The notes: generated by a model not told the origin, from the letters alone. Positions 1-11,034 are shown, counted from the stretch's first letter. The stretch: DNA of 64,000 bases from Roseovarius sp. Pro17 (GCF_035599575.1 NZ_CP141179.1:3224001-3288000); one strand, 5' to 3'. A program made the numbers and translations.

Positions 1-4
1 CGCT

Positions 5-562
5 GTGGCAAAGCGCCTTGGGCGACTGGGCATGAGCCGCTTTCTGCGCCCCGAGGCGGTCGCGGCGCTGCAACGCTCGCAGGGCGTTCTGGTAAGCGCG
101 GCGGTGCTGGCATTGGGGCTATATGTGGCGCTGCGCAGCTTTGGCCTGATCTTCTGGCTGGGCGCAGTGATCGCGCTGGCCGGCGCCGTGTCGCTGATCG
201 CCGCCGCGCAGCGGATGCGCTTTGCCGCCGGATCGGGCGGCCCCGGTGTGGTGCAGATCGACGAAGGCGCCATCGGCTATTTCGGCCCCTTGGGTGGCGG
301 CGTGATCGCGCGCTCGGAAATGACCGCGCTCACGCTGGATCGCACAGGCAAGCCCGCGCATTGGGTTCTCAGCCAGCCGGATCAGCCCGACGTGATGATT
401 CCGCTGACTGCCGCGGGGGCTGACGCGCTCTTTGATGTTTTCGCCGCGCTGCCCGGTATGCGCACCGAACGGATGCTGGCCGAAATGCGCCTGACGACGC
501 CCGGCACGACCATTTTGTGGCAGCGCCCCGGCACCGTCGCGCCGCATCTGCGGCTAATGTGA
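5..562 (+). CDS. Uncharacterised two-segment membrane protein
   Basis: I do not recognise a family. The protein has about 185 residues, with two adjacent hydrophobic stretches at roughly residues 28-46 and 48-68, followed by a soluble, mostly cytoplasmic-looking C-terminal half rich in beta-type sequence. The frame opens at a GTG at base 5 and has no upstream stop inside the window, so the true start could lie before base 1. An in-frame ATG at base 32 is an alternative. It precedes gshA by about 200 bases on the same strand, but the gap argues against tight coupling. A membrane-anchored protein of unknown role is all that can be said. Confidence 0.55.
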   Translation: MAKRLGRLGMSRFLRPEAVAALQRSQGVLVSAAVLALGLYVALRSFGLIFWLGAVIALAGAVSLIAAAQRMRFAAGSGGPGVVQIDEGAIGYFGPLGGGVIARSEMTALTLDRTGKPAHWVLSQPDQPDVMIPLTAAGADALFDVFAALPGMRTERMLAEMRLTTPGTTILWQRPGTVAPHLRLM

Positions 563-759
563 CCGGCGCGCATTCGCTGTTCGCGGGTTGACACCCCCCT
601 GCCCCCGCGCCACCTACTTAACGCTAACACACAGCGTTTCGACATATTGCCCTGCCAAGATCTATGTCAAAACGCCTACGACAAATGATTGTTGCGCGCG
701 TTTCGAGTTCCCGTTGGGTCTCAACTGCGCACTCGAAACGCTTTAGCGGAGGCCAAGCC

Positions 760-2130
760 ATGTCCATTCCCCAGTCCGGCGGCGGGCCGATCGAACACTA
801 CAGCCAATTGGCCGACTACCTTGAGGACGGCAACAAGCCCAAGGAAGACTGGCGCATCGGCACCGAGCACGAGAAGTTCGGCTATTGCAAGGACACGCAT
901 CAGCCCATCCCCTATCGCGGAGAGCGCAGCGTTCTGGCCGTTCTTGAGGGGCTGCGCGATGCCCATGGCTGGTCGCCCGTCACTGAGGATGGCAATCTGA
1001 TCGGGCTGGAAAAAGACGGCGCGAATGTCTCGCTCGAACCGGGCGGCCAGTTGGAGTTGTCAGGCGCTCCGCTGGAGACGATCCACGGCACCTGCGACGA
1101 GGTCAACGTGCATCTGCGCGAGGTCAAGGATGTGGCCGACCGTGTCGGCGTAGGCATTATCGGGCTGGGCGCGGCGCCCGAATGGAAGCATGAGGACATG
1201 CCCCTGATGCCCAAGGGCCGCTACAAGCTGATGGATGCCTACATGCAAAAGGTCGGCACGATGGGCCGGGTCATGATGCGCCGTACCTGCACGGTACAGG
1301 TCAATCTGGACTTTGCGTCCGAGGCCGACATGGTTCAAAAATTCCGCGTGGCGCTGGCGCTTCAACCGGTCGCAACCGCCCTCTTCGCCAACTCGCCATT
1401 TTTCGAGGGCAAAACGAACGGCCATAAATCGTGGCGCAGCCGCGTCTGGCGCGATCTGGACGCCGATCGCACAGGGATGCTGCCCTTCGTCTTTGAGGAC
1501 GGCATGGGGTTCGATCGATATGTCGACTACGCCCTCGATGTGCCGATGTACTTTGTTTACCGCGACGGCAAATATATCGATGCGCTGGGTATGTCCTTTC
1601 GCGACTTCATGCGCGGTGAGTTGCCCGCACTGCCGGGCGAGGTTGCGACTCTGTCGGACTGGGCCGATCACCTCACAACGACCTTCCCCGAGGCACGTAT
1701 TAAGAAATTCATGGAGATGCGCGGTGCAGATGGCGGCCCGTGGCGACGCCTGTGTGCGTTGCCCGCCTTCTGGACCGGTATCTTGTATGATCAAAGCAGC
1801 CTTGATGCCGCTTGGGATCTGGTCAAGCATTGGACGCCTGAGCAACGCGAGGCGCTGCGCGTCGCTGCCAGCGTCGATGCGCTTCAGGCCAAGGTTGATG
1901 GTATCGACATGCACGAAATCGCGCGGCAGGCGGTGGACATCTCGGGGGCTGGTCTGCGCGCCCGCGCCCGTCCCGGCGCCGAAGGCCTGATCCCCGATGA
2001 AACGCATTTCCTGAATGCCCTGCGCGAGAGCATCGAGTCGGGCCAGACCCCGGCCGACGAGCTACTGGCGCGCTATAATGGCGAATGGAACGGCGATCTC
2101 AGCCGGATCTACGGCGAATATTCCTACTGA
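760..2130 (+). CDS. gshA: Glutamate-cysteine ligase
   Basis: It catalyses the first, ATP-dependent step of glutathione synthesis, joining L-glutamate and L-cysteine through the gamma-carboxyl in the cytoplasm. The 456-residue protein matches the plant/alphaproteobacterial type of the enzyme: GTEHEKFGY near residue 35 and the MMRRTCTVQVNLDF stretch near residue 170 belong to the conserved core. The frame is open upstream to base 664, but the ATG at 760 is preceded by a good ribosome-binding site (agcggagg) and starts with a typical N-terminus. Its product would serve the glutathione-dependent formaldehyde dehydrogenase at 6453-7580. The gene appears monocistronic. Confidence 0.93.
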   Translation: MSIPQSGGGPIEHYSQLADYLEDGNKPKEDWRIGTEHEKFGYCKDTHQPIPYRGERSVLAVLEGLRDAHGWSPVTEDGNLIGLEKDGANVSLEPGGQLELSGAPLETIHGTCDEVNVHLREVKDVADRVGVGIIGLGAAPEWKHEDMPLMPKGRYKLMDAYMQKVGTMGRVMMRRTCTVQVNLDFASEADMVQKFRVALALQPVATALFANSPFFEGKTNGHKSWRSRVWRDLDADRTGMLPFVFEDGMGFDRYVDYALDVPMYFVYRDGKYIDALGMSFRDFMRGELPALPGEVATLSDWADHLTTTFPEARIKKFMEMRGADGGPWRRLCALPAFWTGILYDQSSLDAAWDLVKHWTPEQREALRVAASVDALQAKVDGIDMHEIARQAVDISGAGLRARARPGAEGLIPDETHFLNALRESIESGQTPADELLARYNGEWNGDLSRIYGEYSY

Positions 2131-2152
2131 TCCTGCAAAGCGCCCGTTTTTC

Positions 2153-2632
2153 CTAATGCGGGACCGAAAAGTAATTGCCGCGATGGTAGCCCAGCGCGGG
2201 CCCATCGCGCATGTCGGTCTGTAGCACCTCGCCGATCAGTATGACGTGATCTCCGGCCATGACCAGTTGGTGCTGGGCACAGACCAGAGTCGCCAGCGCG
2301 CCGGGCAAGAGTGGCACGTCATGCGCGCCCGCATACCAATCTGTCTGACCGAACTTGTCCTCGCTGCGCGAAGCGAAAAGGTTGGCGGTTCCCTTCTGAT
2401 CGGCACTGAGGATGTTCACCGCAAAATGCGGCGCCGCGCGAAAGGCCGGGCCGCTATGTGCGTTATCCCCGATGCAAACCAGAACCAGCGGCGGATCGAG
2501 CGATACCGAGCTAAAGGAATTGGCGGTGAACCCACGCGGCGTGCCATCCGCCTCACGCGTGGTCAGCACCGTTACGCCGGTGGCAAACCGGCCAAATGCA
2601 TCACGCAGGGCGCGGGTATCTTTTATGGTCAT
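2153..2632 (-). CDS. Flavin reductase-domain protein (FMN-binding split barrel)
   Basis: This 159-residue protein belongs to the flavin-reductase-like family, which uses NAD(P)H to reduce FMN or FAD, often for a partner monooxygenase. The N-terminal AFGRFATGVTVLTT segment and the following GFTANSFSSVSLDPPLVLV are the flavin-binding signature, and the GDHVILIGEV and GNYFSVPH segments are typical of the C-terminal part. A longer frame reaches 2710, but the ATG at 2632 starts where the family does. It is convergent with gshA, with only 22 bases between the stops. No oxygenase partner is adjacent, so the substrate system is unknown. Confidence 0.82.
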   Translation of the reverse strand: MTIKDTRALRDAFGRFATGVTVLTTREADGTPRGFTANSFSSVSLDPPLVLVCIGDNAHSGPAFRAAPHFAVNILSADQKGTANLFASRSEDKFGQTDWYAGAHDVPLLPGALATLVCAQHQLVMAGDHVILIGEVLQTDMRDGPALGYHRGNYFSVPH

Positions 2633-2716
2633 GAACGCTCCGGCAGGTGGCGGGTTTGGCCAAGAAGAGGCACGCGCGCCCCTTCTATATCGGTCGCCAC
2701 AGGGATGCACCCCCTG

Positions 2717-4942
2717 TCAATCGCTGCCATGCACCGCGATCTGCGCATCCGGTGCAGGCCGGAATCGACGCTGCACCACGAACAATACCGCGGCCAGCGC
2801 GATCCCGACCGCGTCGGTAATAATCCCGCCCGCGATCATGCACAGCGCCGCCAGTATCAGCCCGGCGCGAATGAACCACGCCACGCGCCCGCCCGCAAAC
2901 CAGCCCTGCACGCCCGAAGATAGCAGAAAGACGCCAAAGACGGCGGTGGTTCCTGCGCGGATAACCTCGAACCATGTTCCGTCCATCAAGATCGCGCCGT
3001 TGTAGAAGAACATGAACGGCACGATGAACGCCGAAATGCCGATCTTGAACGACGCCACCGACGTCTCCATCGGGTTGGCGCCCGATATGCCCGCCGCTGC
3101 GTAGCTGGCCAGCGCCACAGGCGGCGTGATGGCCGACACGACCGCAAAGTAAAAGACAAAGAAATGCGCCGTCAGTTGAGGAATGCCCAACTGAACAAGG
3201 CCCGGCGCGACGACCGATGCGGCCACCGCGTAGGCCGCCGTCGTCGGCATCCCCATGCCCAAGAGGATCGAGATGCACATCGCAAAGAAGAGCGCCAGGA
3301 ACTGGCTGGCATCAGCAAGGCCCAGAAGGACCGAAGAGAACCGCGCGCCAACGCCTGTCAAGCTGATGACGCCCACGATGATGCCTGCACAGGCGCAGAC
3401 CGCGATGATCTGGATCGACATGATGCCGGCCAGCTCGAACGCCTTCAAGATGCTGCGCATGCCCATGCGATAGGGCGTAAACCACGACACGACGGCGGCG
3501 GCGGCCGTCGCCAGCGTGCCCGCCCGGATCACCGAATAGCCCATAAAGAGCGCCACGATCAGGATGATGATCGGCAGGAACAGGAACACCCGGCGGATCA
3601 TGTCGCGGAACTTGGGCAGCTCGTCTTCGCGCATTCCGCGCATGCCCAGTTTGGCCGCCTCAAAATCGACCATGAAGTAGATCGACACGAAGTAGAGAAC
3701 CGCCGGTATGATCGCCGCGATGGCGATGTCGGTATAGGGGATGCCCGTAATCTCGGCCATGATGAACGCGCCTGCACCCATGATCGGGGGCATGATCTGC
3801 CCGCCGGTGGACGCTGCTGCCTCGACCGCGCCGGCGGTCTTCTTGTGATAGCCGACCTTCTTCATCAATGGGATAGTCAGCGAGCCTGTCGCGACCACGT
3901 TGCCCGCTGACGTGCCGTTGATCATGCCCATGAGGCCAGAGGCGAAAATCGCCACCTTCGCCGGGCCGCCGCGCGCGCGCCCTGCGGCGGCAAAGGCGAA
4001 GTTGACGAAGTAGTCGCCGACCTTCGACGCCTGAAGGAAGGCCGCGAAGATTATAAAGAGGATGATATAGGTCGACGAAACCGCCGTCGTTGGCCCGAGG
4101 ATACCCGCATCGGTGTAGACTTGGCTAAAGAACCGCGTCCATTGAATATTCGGCGCATTGAGAAAGCCGGGCAGCATGTCGCCGGTAAAGACATAAATCA
4201 GGAATATCCCCGATATCACGATCAGCGCCAGACCCGCGACGCGGCGTGTCATCTCCATGATCAGTGCGGTCCCGGCCACGGCAGCGAGGCTGATGCCGAT
4301 GGGCGCAAAGGGCGTGCCGGTCGAGTTGCGCATGAGCGTGCCGTAAATCGTGATGAGGTAAACGGCGACCGCGATGGCGCAAAGCGACAGCAGCAGATCG
4401 GCGATGGCGATTTGCCCGCGCTCGCGGCCCCGCAGCCAGCCGACCACGATGCCGATGGCGGTAGCCGCAATTAGCGGCAGGCCAAACTGATAAATCTCGA
4501 GGTTCTTGAATTCTGGGGTCATCCCGTTCCACATCACACCGCCAGCGATCTGGTTGGCGATGCGGAAGGCAGTCCAAGTGGCATAAAGCGCGGGCAAAAT
4601 GGCCAGCGCCGCGATAATATCGAGCGGATGGCGCGCCGCGCTCTTGCCCTCGTCGATGAACCCGCGCGCGGAATATAGCGTAAAGCCGAGGATCAGCGCG
4701 CCCGCGATATGCACGATGCGGAAATTCCAGGTTTCCATCGGGAAGGTCGGCAGGAACGGCACCTCGAGTCCGGTCCATTCGGAGATCGACAGGCCATTTA
4801 ACGCGGCCATGTGAAAGAACGCATATATCGCCGAAAGGGCAGCCACGATCAGATAGCCACGCCCCGCAAAAATACGGCGATTGCTCTCGACAGGTTCCTC
4901 GTCGACGCCCTCGGCTATGATCTGACTGTCCTGATCTGTCAT
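2717..4942 (-). CDS. TRAP transporter fused permease (TAXI type, DctQM fusion)
   Basis: This is the membrane component of a sodium-driven TRAP transporter of the TAXI class, in which the small DctQ and large DctM subunits are fused. The 741-residue product carries about 16 hydrophobic helices. Residues 330-420 contain the conserved DctM region (FASGLMGMINGTSAGNVVATG, broken here as GLMGMINGTSAGNV and GQIMPPIMGAGAFIMAE). The start at 4942 has a strong ribosome-binding site (gaagggtgaag) and is preferred over the longer frame to 4990. It lies downstream of its binding protein (5032-6015), separated by a perfect inverted repeat. Substrate class cannot be read from sequence; characterised TAXI systems often carry glutamate or other carboxylates. 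Confidence 0.92.
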   Translation of the reverse strand: MTDQDSQIIAEGVDEEPVESNRRIFAGRGYLIVAALSAIYAFFHMAALNGLSISEWTGLEVPFLPTFPMETWNFRIVHIAGALILGFTLYSARGFIDEGKSAARHPLDIIAALAILPALYATWTAFRIANQIAGGVMWNGMTPEFKNLEIYQFGLPLIAATAIGIVVGWLRGRERGQIAIADLLLSLCAIAVAVYLITIYGTLMRNSTGTPFAPIGISLAAVAGTALIMEMTRRVAGLALIVISGIFLIYVFTGDMLPGFLNAPNIQWTRFFSQVYTDAGILGPTTAVSSTYIILFIIFAAFLQASKVGDYFVNFAFAAAGRARGGPAKVAIFASGLMGMINGTSAGNVVATGSLTIPLMKKVGYHKKTAGAVEAAASTGGQIMPPIMGAGAFIMAEITGIPYTDIAIAAIIPAVLYFVSIYFMVDFEAAKLGMRGMREDELPKFRDMIRRVFLFLPIIILIVALFMGYSVIRAGTLATAAAAVVSWFTPYRMGMRSILKAFELAGIMSIQIIAVCACAGIIVGVISLTGVGARFSSVLLGLADASQFLALFFAMCISILLGMGMPTTAAYAVAASVVAPGLVQLGIPQLTAHFFVFYFAVVSAITPPVALASYAAAGISGANPMETSVASFKIGISAFIVPFMFFYNGAILMDGTWFEVIRAGTTAVFGVFLLSSGVQGWFAGGRVAWFIRAGLILAALCMIAGGIITDAVGIALAAVLFVVQRRFRPAPDAQIAVHGSD

Positions 4943-4986
4943 AGAAACTTCACCCTTCCCGAAGTGTGGCCGCTTGCGCAGCGGTA

Positions 4987-5014
4987 ACATGCCGCCCGAT
5001 CAGGGGCGGCATGT
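4987..5014 (-). promoter_or_regulatory. Inverted repeat between TRAP binding-protein and permease genes
   Basis: The arms ACATGCCGCCC (4987-4997) and GGGCGGCATGT (5004-5014) form a perfect 11-base-pair stem with a 6-base loop. No T-run follows in the direction of transcription, so it looks like an mRNA-stabilising or partially terminating stem-loop rather than a full terminator. Such elements commonly allow more binding protein than permease to be made. Confidence 0.7.
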
Positions 5015-5031
5015 AAAACGATTGGATTGGC

Positions 5032-6015
5032 TCAGTTGCCGTAGATCATGTCATCGGGAATGTCCGCGCCTGCATTTTCCTTGAACCAGGCTGCGGCACC
5101 GGGATGCCATTTCAACACTTTGTTCTTGTCCCAGTTTTCAGGCAAGGTCGAACCAGCGGCCTTGTGAATGCCAACCATGCGTGCGTTGTCGGACATGACA
5201 ACATCGACGGCGGCATTCACGAAGGAGTCGGGCAAGTCGCAATTCGCGATGGCAAAGTTCCACATCGAAACCGAGCGCGCGTCAGCCTCAAGCGTGCTGT
5301 AGGTGCTGGCCTTGATCGAGAAGTCCGAGACGGGGAATTCTGCCAGCAGCTTGGCCTGCTCTTCTTCGGTGAACTCGATGATGTTGACGTCGGTCTGCAC
5401 CTCCAACTGGCTGACAGCGGGCACCGGCACGCCTGCGGCGAAGGCGATGACATCCAGCAGGCCATCCTGCAACTGGCCACCCAGATCGGTCCAGCCGCCA
5501 TTGCGCCGCTCATAATCGACGCCCAGCGTATCCATCATGCGCGGGAAATACGTGTCGGACGTCGATCCGGCGGGGCCAAACCCGATCTTGGCACCAGCGG
5601 GAATGTCCGCGACGCTCTTGATACCCGAGGATGCCAGCGCGGTTACAGAAAACGGCGTCTGATACATCGGGAACATGGCGCAGGCCTGCGTCATTTCCAG
5701 ACCCGGTGCGATCGGGTTGGTGCCTGCCAGTGATTCGGCTGCCGGTCCCATCGTGGTCATGCCAAACGCGGCCTCGCCAGTGTGCACCAGCGCCATGTTC
5801 TGCATCGGTCCGCCAGTGACTTCGCCGCCGCCCGTCAGGCCCAGCTCTTCGGCCACGAGGTTCGCCCAGCCCGAACCATAGGCGAAATATGTGCCGCCCT
5901 GGCTGGCCGTTCCGACGGTAAAGCTGGTGGGCCAGTCCGTTTTATCGACATCCTGCGCAAAGACCGCGCCTGCGGCGATTATCGTGGTGGATGCAAGGAT
6001 TGCTGTAAATTTCAT
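5032..6015 (-). CDS. TAXI-family TRAP transporter solute-binding protein
   Basis: This periplasmic binding protein delivers its ligand to the fused TRAP permease encoded downstream. It has 327 residues with a clear signal peptide ending at VFA-QD around residue 20. It then shows the TAXI signature FTVGTASQGGTYFAYGSGWA and the KIGFGPAGSTSD ligand-pocket segment. The start ATG at 6015 is preceded by ggagagag. It is the first gene of a two-gene operon, followed by the stem-loop and the permease. The ligand is not predictable from the sequence alone. Confidence 0.9.
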   Translation of the reverse strand: MKFTAILASTTIIAAGAVFAQDVDKTDWPTSFTVGTASQGGTYFAYGSGWANLVAEELGLTGGGEVTGGPMQNMALVHTGEAAFGMTTMGPAAESLAGTNPIAPGLEMTQACAMFPMYQTPFSVTALASSGIKSVADIPAGAKIGFGPAGSTSDTYFPRMMDTLGVDYERRNGGWTDLGGQLQDGLLDVIAFAAGVPVPAVSQLEVQTDVNIIEFTEEEQAKLLAEFPVSDFSIKASTYSTLEADARSVSMWNFAIANCDLPDSFVNAAVDVVMSDNARMVGIHKAAGSTLPENWDKNKVLKWHPGAAAWFKENAGADIPDDMIYGN

Positions 6016-7580
<1,565 letters not shown>

Positions 7581-7599
7581 GCGAAACGAGGGGTCGCGC

Positions 7600-8116
7600 C
7601 ACGTGCGGCGCGGCCCTCGCGATCCAGCTTTACGAAACGCTCACTCGTCCAGTTGGTGTCGTTCCACGCCGTATTCGGCATGTAGCCGATCGACAACGGA
7701 TCGTCGACGGTTTGGCGGCGCTTCACTAGCACGCGCATCATGGCGTTTCATCCAACCGCGGTCCAGCAGCCATCGTTCGGCATTGCCCGCCTCAAGGTCG
7801 ATGACCACGTTTGCCCGTCTACGCGCATCTCAACGATCTGCTCGACCAGCGCGCTGCCGACCGACGCGCTGCCCTCAAAGCGATGACAATCTACCGAGGC
7901 TATGACGCCCTCCGGGCGCACGGCCTTGCGGTTGTGAGACAACATACTTTTGCGGATTTTGACCGCCCACTGCTTGGCGTCCGCTGACGCCTCCCAGCTT
8001 TGTGCAACTTCTCTGATATGATTTCTTAGGGTGTAGCCTTTTTTGGTGTCGCGGCCTGTGCGGGCATTCAAATGGGCATCAATGCGACCGTTCAGCGACG
8101 GCGCAAGAGGGATCAA
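7600..8116 (-). pseudogene. Decayed family-5 (peptide-type) ABC transporter binding protein
   Basis: Minus-strand reading gives pieces of a peptide/nickel-type solute-binding protein in different frames. One frame carries EVAQSWEASADAKQWAVKIR, then VIASVDCHRFEG and ALVEQIVEMRVDGQT. The frame then shifts to VVIDLEAGNA, and a third frame holds AWNDTNWTSERF, which is close to the C-terminus in this family. The intact family is about 500 residues; this relic covers only a few blocks, so internal deletion plus at least two frameshifts are implied. It lies between the formaldehyde dehydrogenase and the aldehyde dehydrogenase. Identification rests on recognised blocks, not on an alignment. Confidence 0.6.
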
Positions 8117-8212
8117 TCAGTCAAAAGGGTCATGGAATCTCCTGTCATTGGCAAAGAAATGGCGCGGCGGAACCAGCCGCGCCCCGTGAAGCTGTTCCCC
8201 TGTCACCCGGTG

Positions 8213-9637
8213 TTAGCCAAAGTGCAGCGTCTTGATCTCCTGATAGTCTTCCAGCCCGAACAATCCGCCCTCGCGGCCATTGCCCGACTGCTTGTACCCG
8301 CCAAAGGGCGAGCCGTAGTTGAAGCCGCCGCCATTGATATGCACGGCCCCAGCGCGTAGCTGCGCGGCCACACGCTCGGCCCGGTCGGGATCGCCGGTTT
8401 GCAGGTAGGCGGCAAGGCCGTAGGGCGTGTCATTGGCAATCTCGATGCCCTGCTCTTCTCCCTCGAAAGGGATGATTACCAGCACGGGGCCAAAGATCTC
8501 CTCCTGCGCGATACGCATGTCATTTCGCACGTCGGAAAAGATCGTTGGGCGGCAGAACCAGCCGGTATTGCGCCCATCAGGCTTGCCTGTGCCTCCGACC
8601 AAAAGGGTCGCGCCCTCGTTGATGCCTGCCTCGATCATGGCCTGCACACGGTCATACTGGATCTGATCGAACAGCGGGCCGATGTGATCGCCCTCTTTGG
8701 TCGGATCGCCCACCTCTATGGCCTCGCCGACCTGGCGCGCGATCTCGCAGACTTCATCATAGCAGGACCGCTCGACGATCAGGCGCGTGGGCGCGTCGCA
8801 GGATTGGCCAGTGTTATACATGCATTCCTGCACCGACGCCGTCACGCGCGGCTCCATATCCGCGTCGGCAAAGACGAGGTTGGGCGACTTGCCCCCTAGC
8901 TCTAGCGTGACGCGCTTGATCGTCTCGGCAGCGTCACGGGTGATGCTGCGGCCCGCGCGGGTCGATCCGGTAAATGAAATCATGTCGATATCGGGGTGCT
9001 GCGACATGGCACGTCCGACCGTCTCGCCATCGCCATGGACGAGGTTGAACGCGCCAGCAGGGAAGCCCGCGGCATCAATGATCTCAGCGTAGATCATGGC
9101 CGACAGCGGCGTATGCTCGGACGGTTTCAGTATACAGGTGCAACCCGTCGCCAGCGCCGGAATGACCTTGAGCGCGATCTGGTTGATCGGCCAGTTCCAC
9201 GGCGTGATCAGCCCGCAAACACCGATAGGTTCGCGCACCACAATATCGCCGTTGTCCAGCGTCTCGCGCAATTCCTGTTTCTTCATCGCGTCGATAAAAC
9301 CTTGCAGGTGGCCAATGGCCGCGTCCGCTTGCGCCTCGCGAGACATCGTGATCGGCGCGCCCATTTCGCGACTAATCGCCTGCGCCAGATCCTCGAACCG
9401 TTCGCGACTGGCCTCCATCATCCGCTCAAGCAGCTTCAGCCGCTCGGCTTGCGTGGTGCGGCCATAGGTCTGGAATGCCTTTTTCGCGGCGGCGACGGCC
9501 TTGTTAAGGTCGGCCTCACTGCCGAGTGCGATTTCGCCGATCTGCTCTTGGGTCGCGGGATTCAGGACGGGAAATTTACGAGCCGATTCCGGGGCGACCC
9601 ATTTGCCGTCGATGTAGAATTTACCCAGATGTTCCAT
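8213..9637 (-). CDS. NAD(P)+-dependent aldehyde dehydrogenase family protein
   Basis: This enzyme oxidises an aldehyde to the acid with NAD(P)+. It has 474 residues and contains the family hallmarks: TPWNWPINQIALKVIPALA, LELGGKSPN with the general-base Glu, and the catalytic Cys in GQSCDAPTR near residue 285. A C-terminal FGGYKQSGNGREGG block follows. An Asp follows the catalytic Cys, where this subgroup usually has Asn or Thr. The start at 9637 has a near-perfect ribosome-binding site (aggaggttacc). The substrate is not evident; the neighbouring decayed genes give no help. It is transcribed divergently from the AroE-like pseudogene. Confidence 0.92.
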   Translation of the reverse strand: MEHLGKFYIDGKWVAPESARKFPVLNPATQEQIGEIALGSEADLNKAVAAAKKAFQTYGRTTQAERLKLLERMMEASRERFEDLAQAISREMGAPITMSREAQADAAIGHLQGFIDAMKKQELRETLDNGDIVVREPIGVCGLITPWNWPINQIALKVIPALATGCTCILKPSEHTPLSAMIYAEIIDAAGFPAGAFNLVHGDGETVGRAMSQHPDIDMISFTGSTRAGRSITRDAAETIKRVTLELGGKSPNLVFADADMEPRVTASVQECMYNTGQSCDAPTRLIVERSCYDEVCEIARQVGEAIEVGDPTKEGDHIGPLFDQIQYDRVQAMIEAGINEGATLLVGGTGKPDGRNTGWFCRPTIFSDVRNDMRIAQEEIFGPVLVIIPFEGEEQGIEIANDTPYGLAAYLQTGDPDRAERVAAQLRAGAVHINGGGFNYGSPFGGYKQSGNGREGGLFGLEDYQEIKTLHFG

Positions 9638-9689
9638 GGTAACCTCCTGTTCAGCGCGCCGATGTCACGGCGCAATTGGTCAACGTTTC

Positions 9690-10195
9690 AACATGTCCCA
9701 CGTTCCAGTCGCCCGGATCGGTCGCGGCGGCGCTGTCCAGCATCGCCTTGGCGACCAGTGGCACGCAGGCAATTTCGACGGTGTCGGCGCCGGCGCGGCC
9801 AAAGCATCGCTGGCCTATTGCCGTGCCGAAGCGGGCACTACGCCATCACCATCAGCGATACTGCCGAAAGCCGCAACGAGGATATCGCCCGGCTGGTGGC
9901 ACAGACCTGTCGCGGTTGTGCGCTGCACGCCGAAGCGCCCGATCCTGAGGGCCATGACATCGTCATCAATGCAACGCCCTTGGGGTTGAACGGGAATGAT
10001 CCGCTACCCCTCGAGGTCAACCGCTTGCAGCCAATCATGATCGTGGTCGATGTCATCAGGGTCCCGGTAGAAACGCCCCTGTTGCGCCACGCAAAAGAGC
10101 TGGGTTGCCGGGTGTAGTACGGTCAGCCGATGATGGGGTTGCAGATGAGTGCGATGAGCGAATGCCCGAACGTACTGAACGGGTCGGAACGATGA
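9690..10195 (+). pseudogene. Shikimate/quinate dehydrogenase (AroE-like) pseudogene
   Basis: Blocks of an AroE-family dehydrogenase are readable in more than one frame. NFDGVGAG with AYCRAEAG (the substrate-loop to nucleotide-fold region) sits in one frame. ITISDTAESRNEDIARLVAQ, HDIVINATPLGLNGNDPLP and MIVVDVIRVPVETPLL sit in another. The second frame ends at a TAG at 10115-10117 in the middle of the conserved C-terminal helix, and the frame continues for 25 more codons after it (YGQPMMGLQMSAMSE) to a TGA at 10193-10195. The N-terminal substrate-binding half is missing. A frameshift, a nonsense codon and a 5' truncation make it non-functional. Confidence 0.7.
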
Positions 10196-10347
10196 GCGCT
10201 GATATTGACGGCGCGCACCAGGATCGACGTCGTGTTCGGCAGGCTGGAGGATTTGCAACGCGTCGCAACCCGCTGGGTCAAATGCCCAAAGGTCTTTAGT
10301 GCTTCCTTACACTCCTGAGAAAAGGATCACCGCATCAAACCGAGGAA

Positions 10348-10890
10348 TCACAGACTTAGAGGATTGCGCATCATCTCTGCGTCGATGCGAGCATCGAGCG
10401 GCGTCTGATAGGTCAGAAGCAGATAACCCAGGATTGAGTAGAATCCGACGGTAGCAATCAGGTCAATCACTGCCTTGCCTCCAATAATGGCTGCCAGTTC
10501 TGCTTCCTGTTCCAGCGTCAAATGTCTGTTGTCGATCAGGGCATCTACCGCTCGCACGATCAAGCCATCTTCACCATCGGGCATTTCGCGGATCGCCGCT
10601 ATCCGCGCATCGTCCATGTCCAATGCGCGAGACCGGCTCACGTGATGTGCCCATTCATATTCCGATCCAAGACGGACCGCAGTGCGCAGGATTACCACTT
10701 CTGTGCGAATGGGGCCGAGTTGATTGTCTTTCACTATATGCTGGCGCAGCGGGGCCCAAGCCCGCAGCAGATCTGGGTGGTGTGCCATCGTGCGATACAC
10801 GTTCAGCGCCCCTGCAAAATCGTCGCGCAAATCGGAAATCTGCGTGGGCCATTCAGCATCAGACAAAGGTACAAAAGGCGACTGGGTCAT
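10348..10890 (-). CDS. Carboxymuconolactone decarboxylase / AhpD-like family protein
   Basis: This 180-residue, mostly helical protein resembles the carboxymuconolactone decarboxylase family. The segment IRTEVVILRTAVRLGSEYEWAHHVSRSRAL aligns in type with the active-site helix region, and the later VDLIATVGFYSILGYLL helix is typical. The C-x-x-C pair of peroxidase-type AhpD proteins is absent, so thiol peroxidase activity is unlikely. A decarboxylase-like or lyase-like role on a small ring compound is possible but unproven. It stands alone, with a moderate ribosome-binding site (aggatc) ahead of the ATG. Confidence 0.75.
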   Translation of the reverse strand: MTQSPFVPLSDAEWPTQISDLRDDFAGALNVYRTMAHHPDLLRAWAPLRQHIVKDNQLGPIRTEVVILRTAVRLGSEYEWAHHVSRSRALDMDDARIAAIREMPDGEDGLIVRAVDALIDNRHLTLEQEAELAAIIGGKAVIDLIATVGFYSILGYLLLTYQTPLDARIDAEMMRNPLSL

Positions 10891-11034
10891 GATCCTAACT
10901 TTCCATTTCTCAGATAGGGCGCCGCAAATCGGCTACCGCCGATCTGTTCATATGTTGATAGACGAGCATATAGCACAATCTTTGCGCCCACTGTGCCAAG
11001 CACTTTCTGTGGGGTTCCTACGACAGCACTTTGG

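Noticed and set aside
1060..2007. 315-residue minus-strand frame inside gshA
   Set aside because: It is antisense to a well-supported gene and shows no recognisable domain; high G+C content makes such shadow frames common.
8996..10117. 373-residue plus-strand frame taken as one gene
   Set aside because: Its first two thirds are antisense to the aldehyde dehydrogenase; only the last part is meaningful, as the AroE-like relic.
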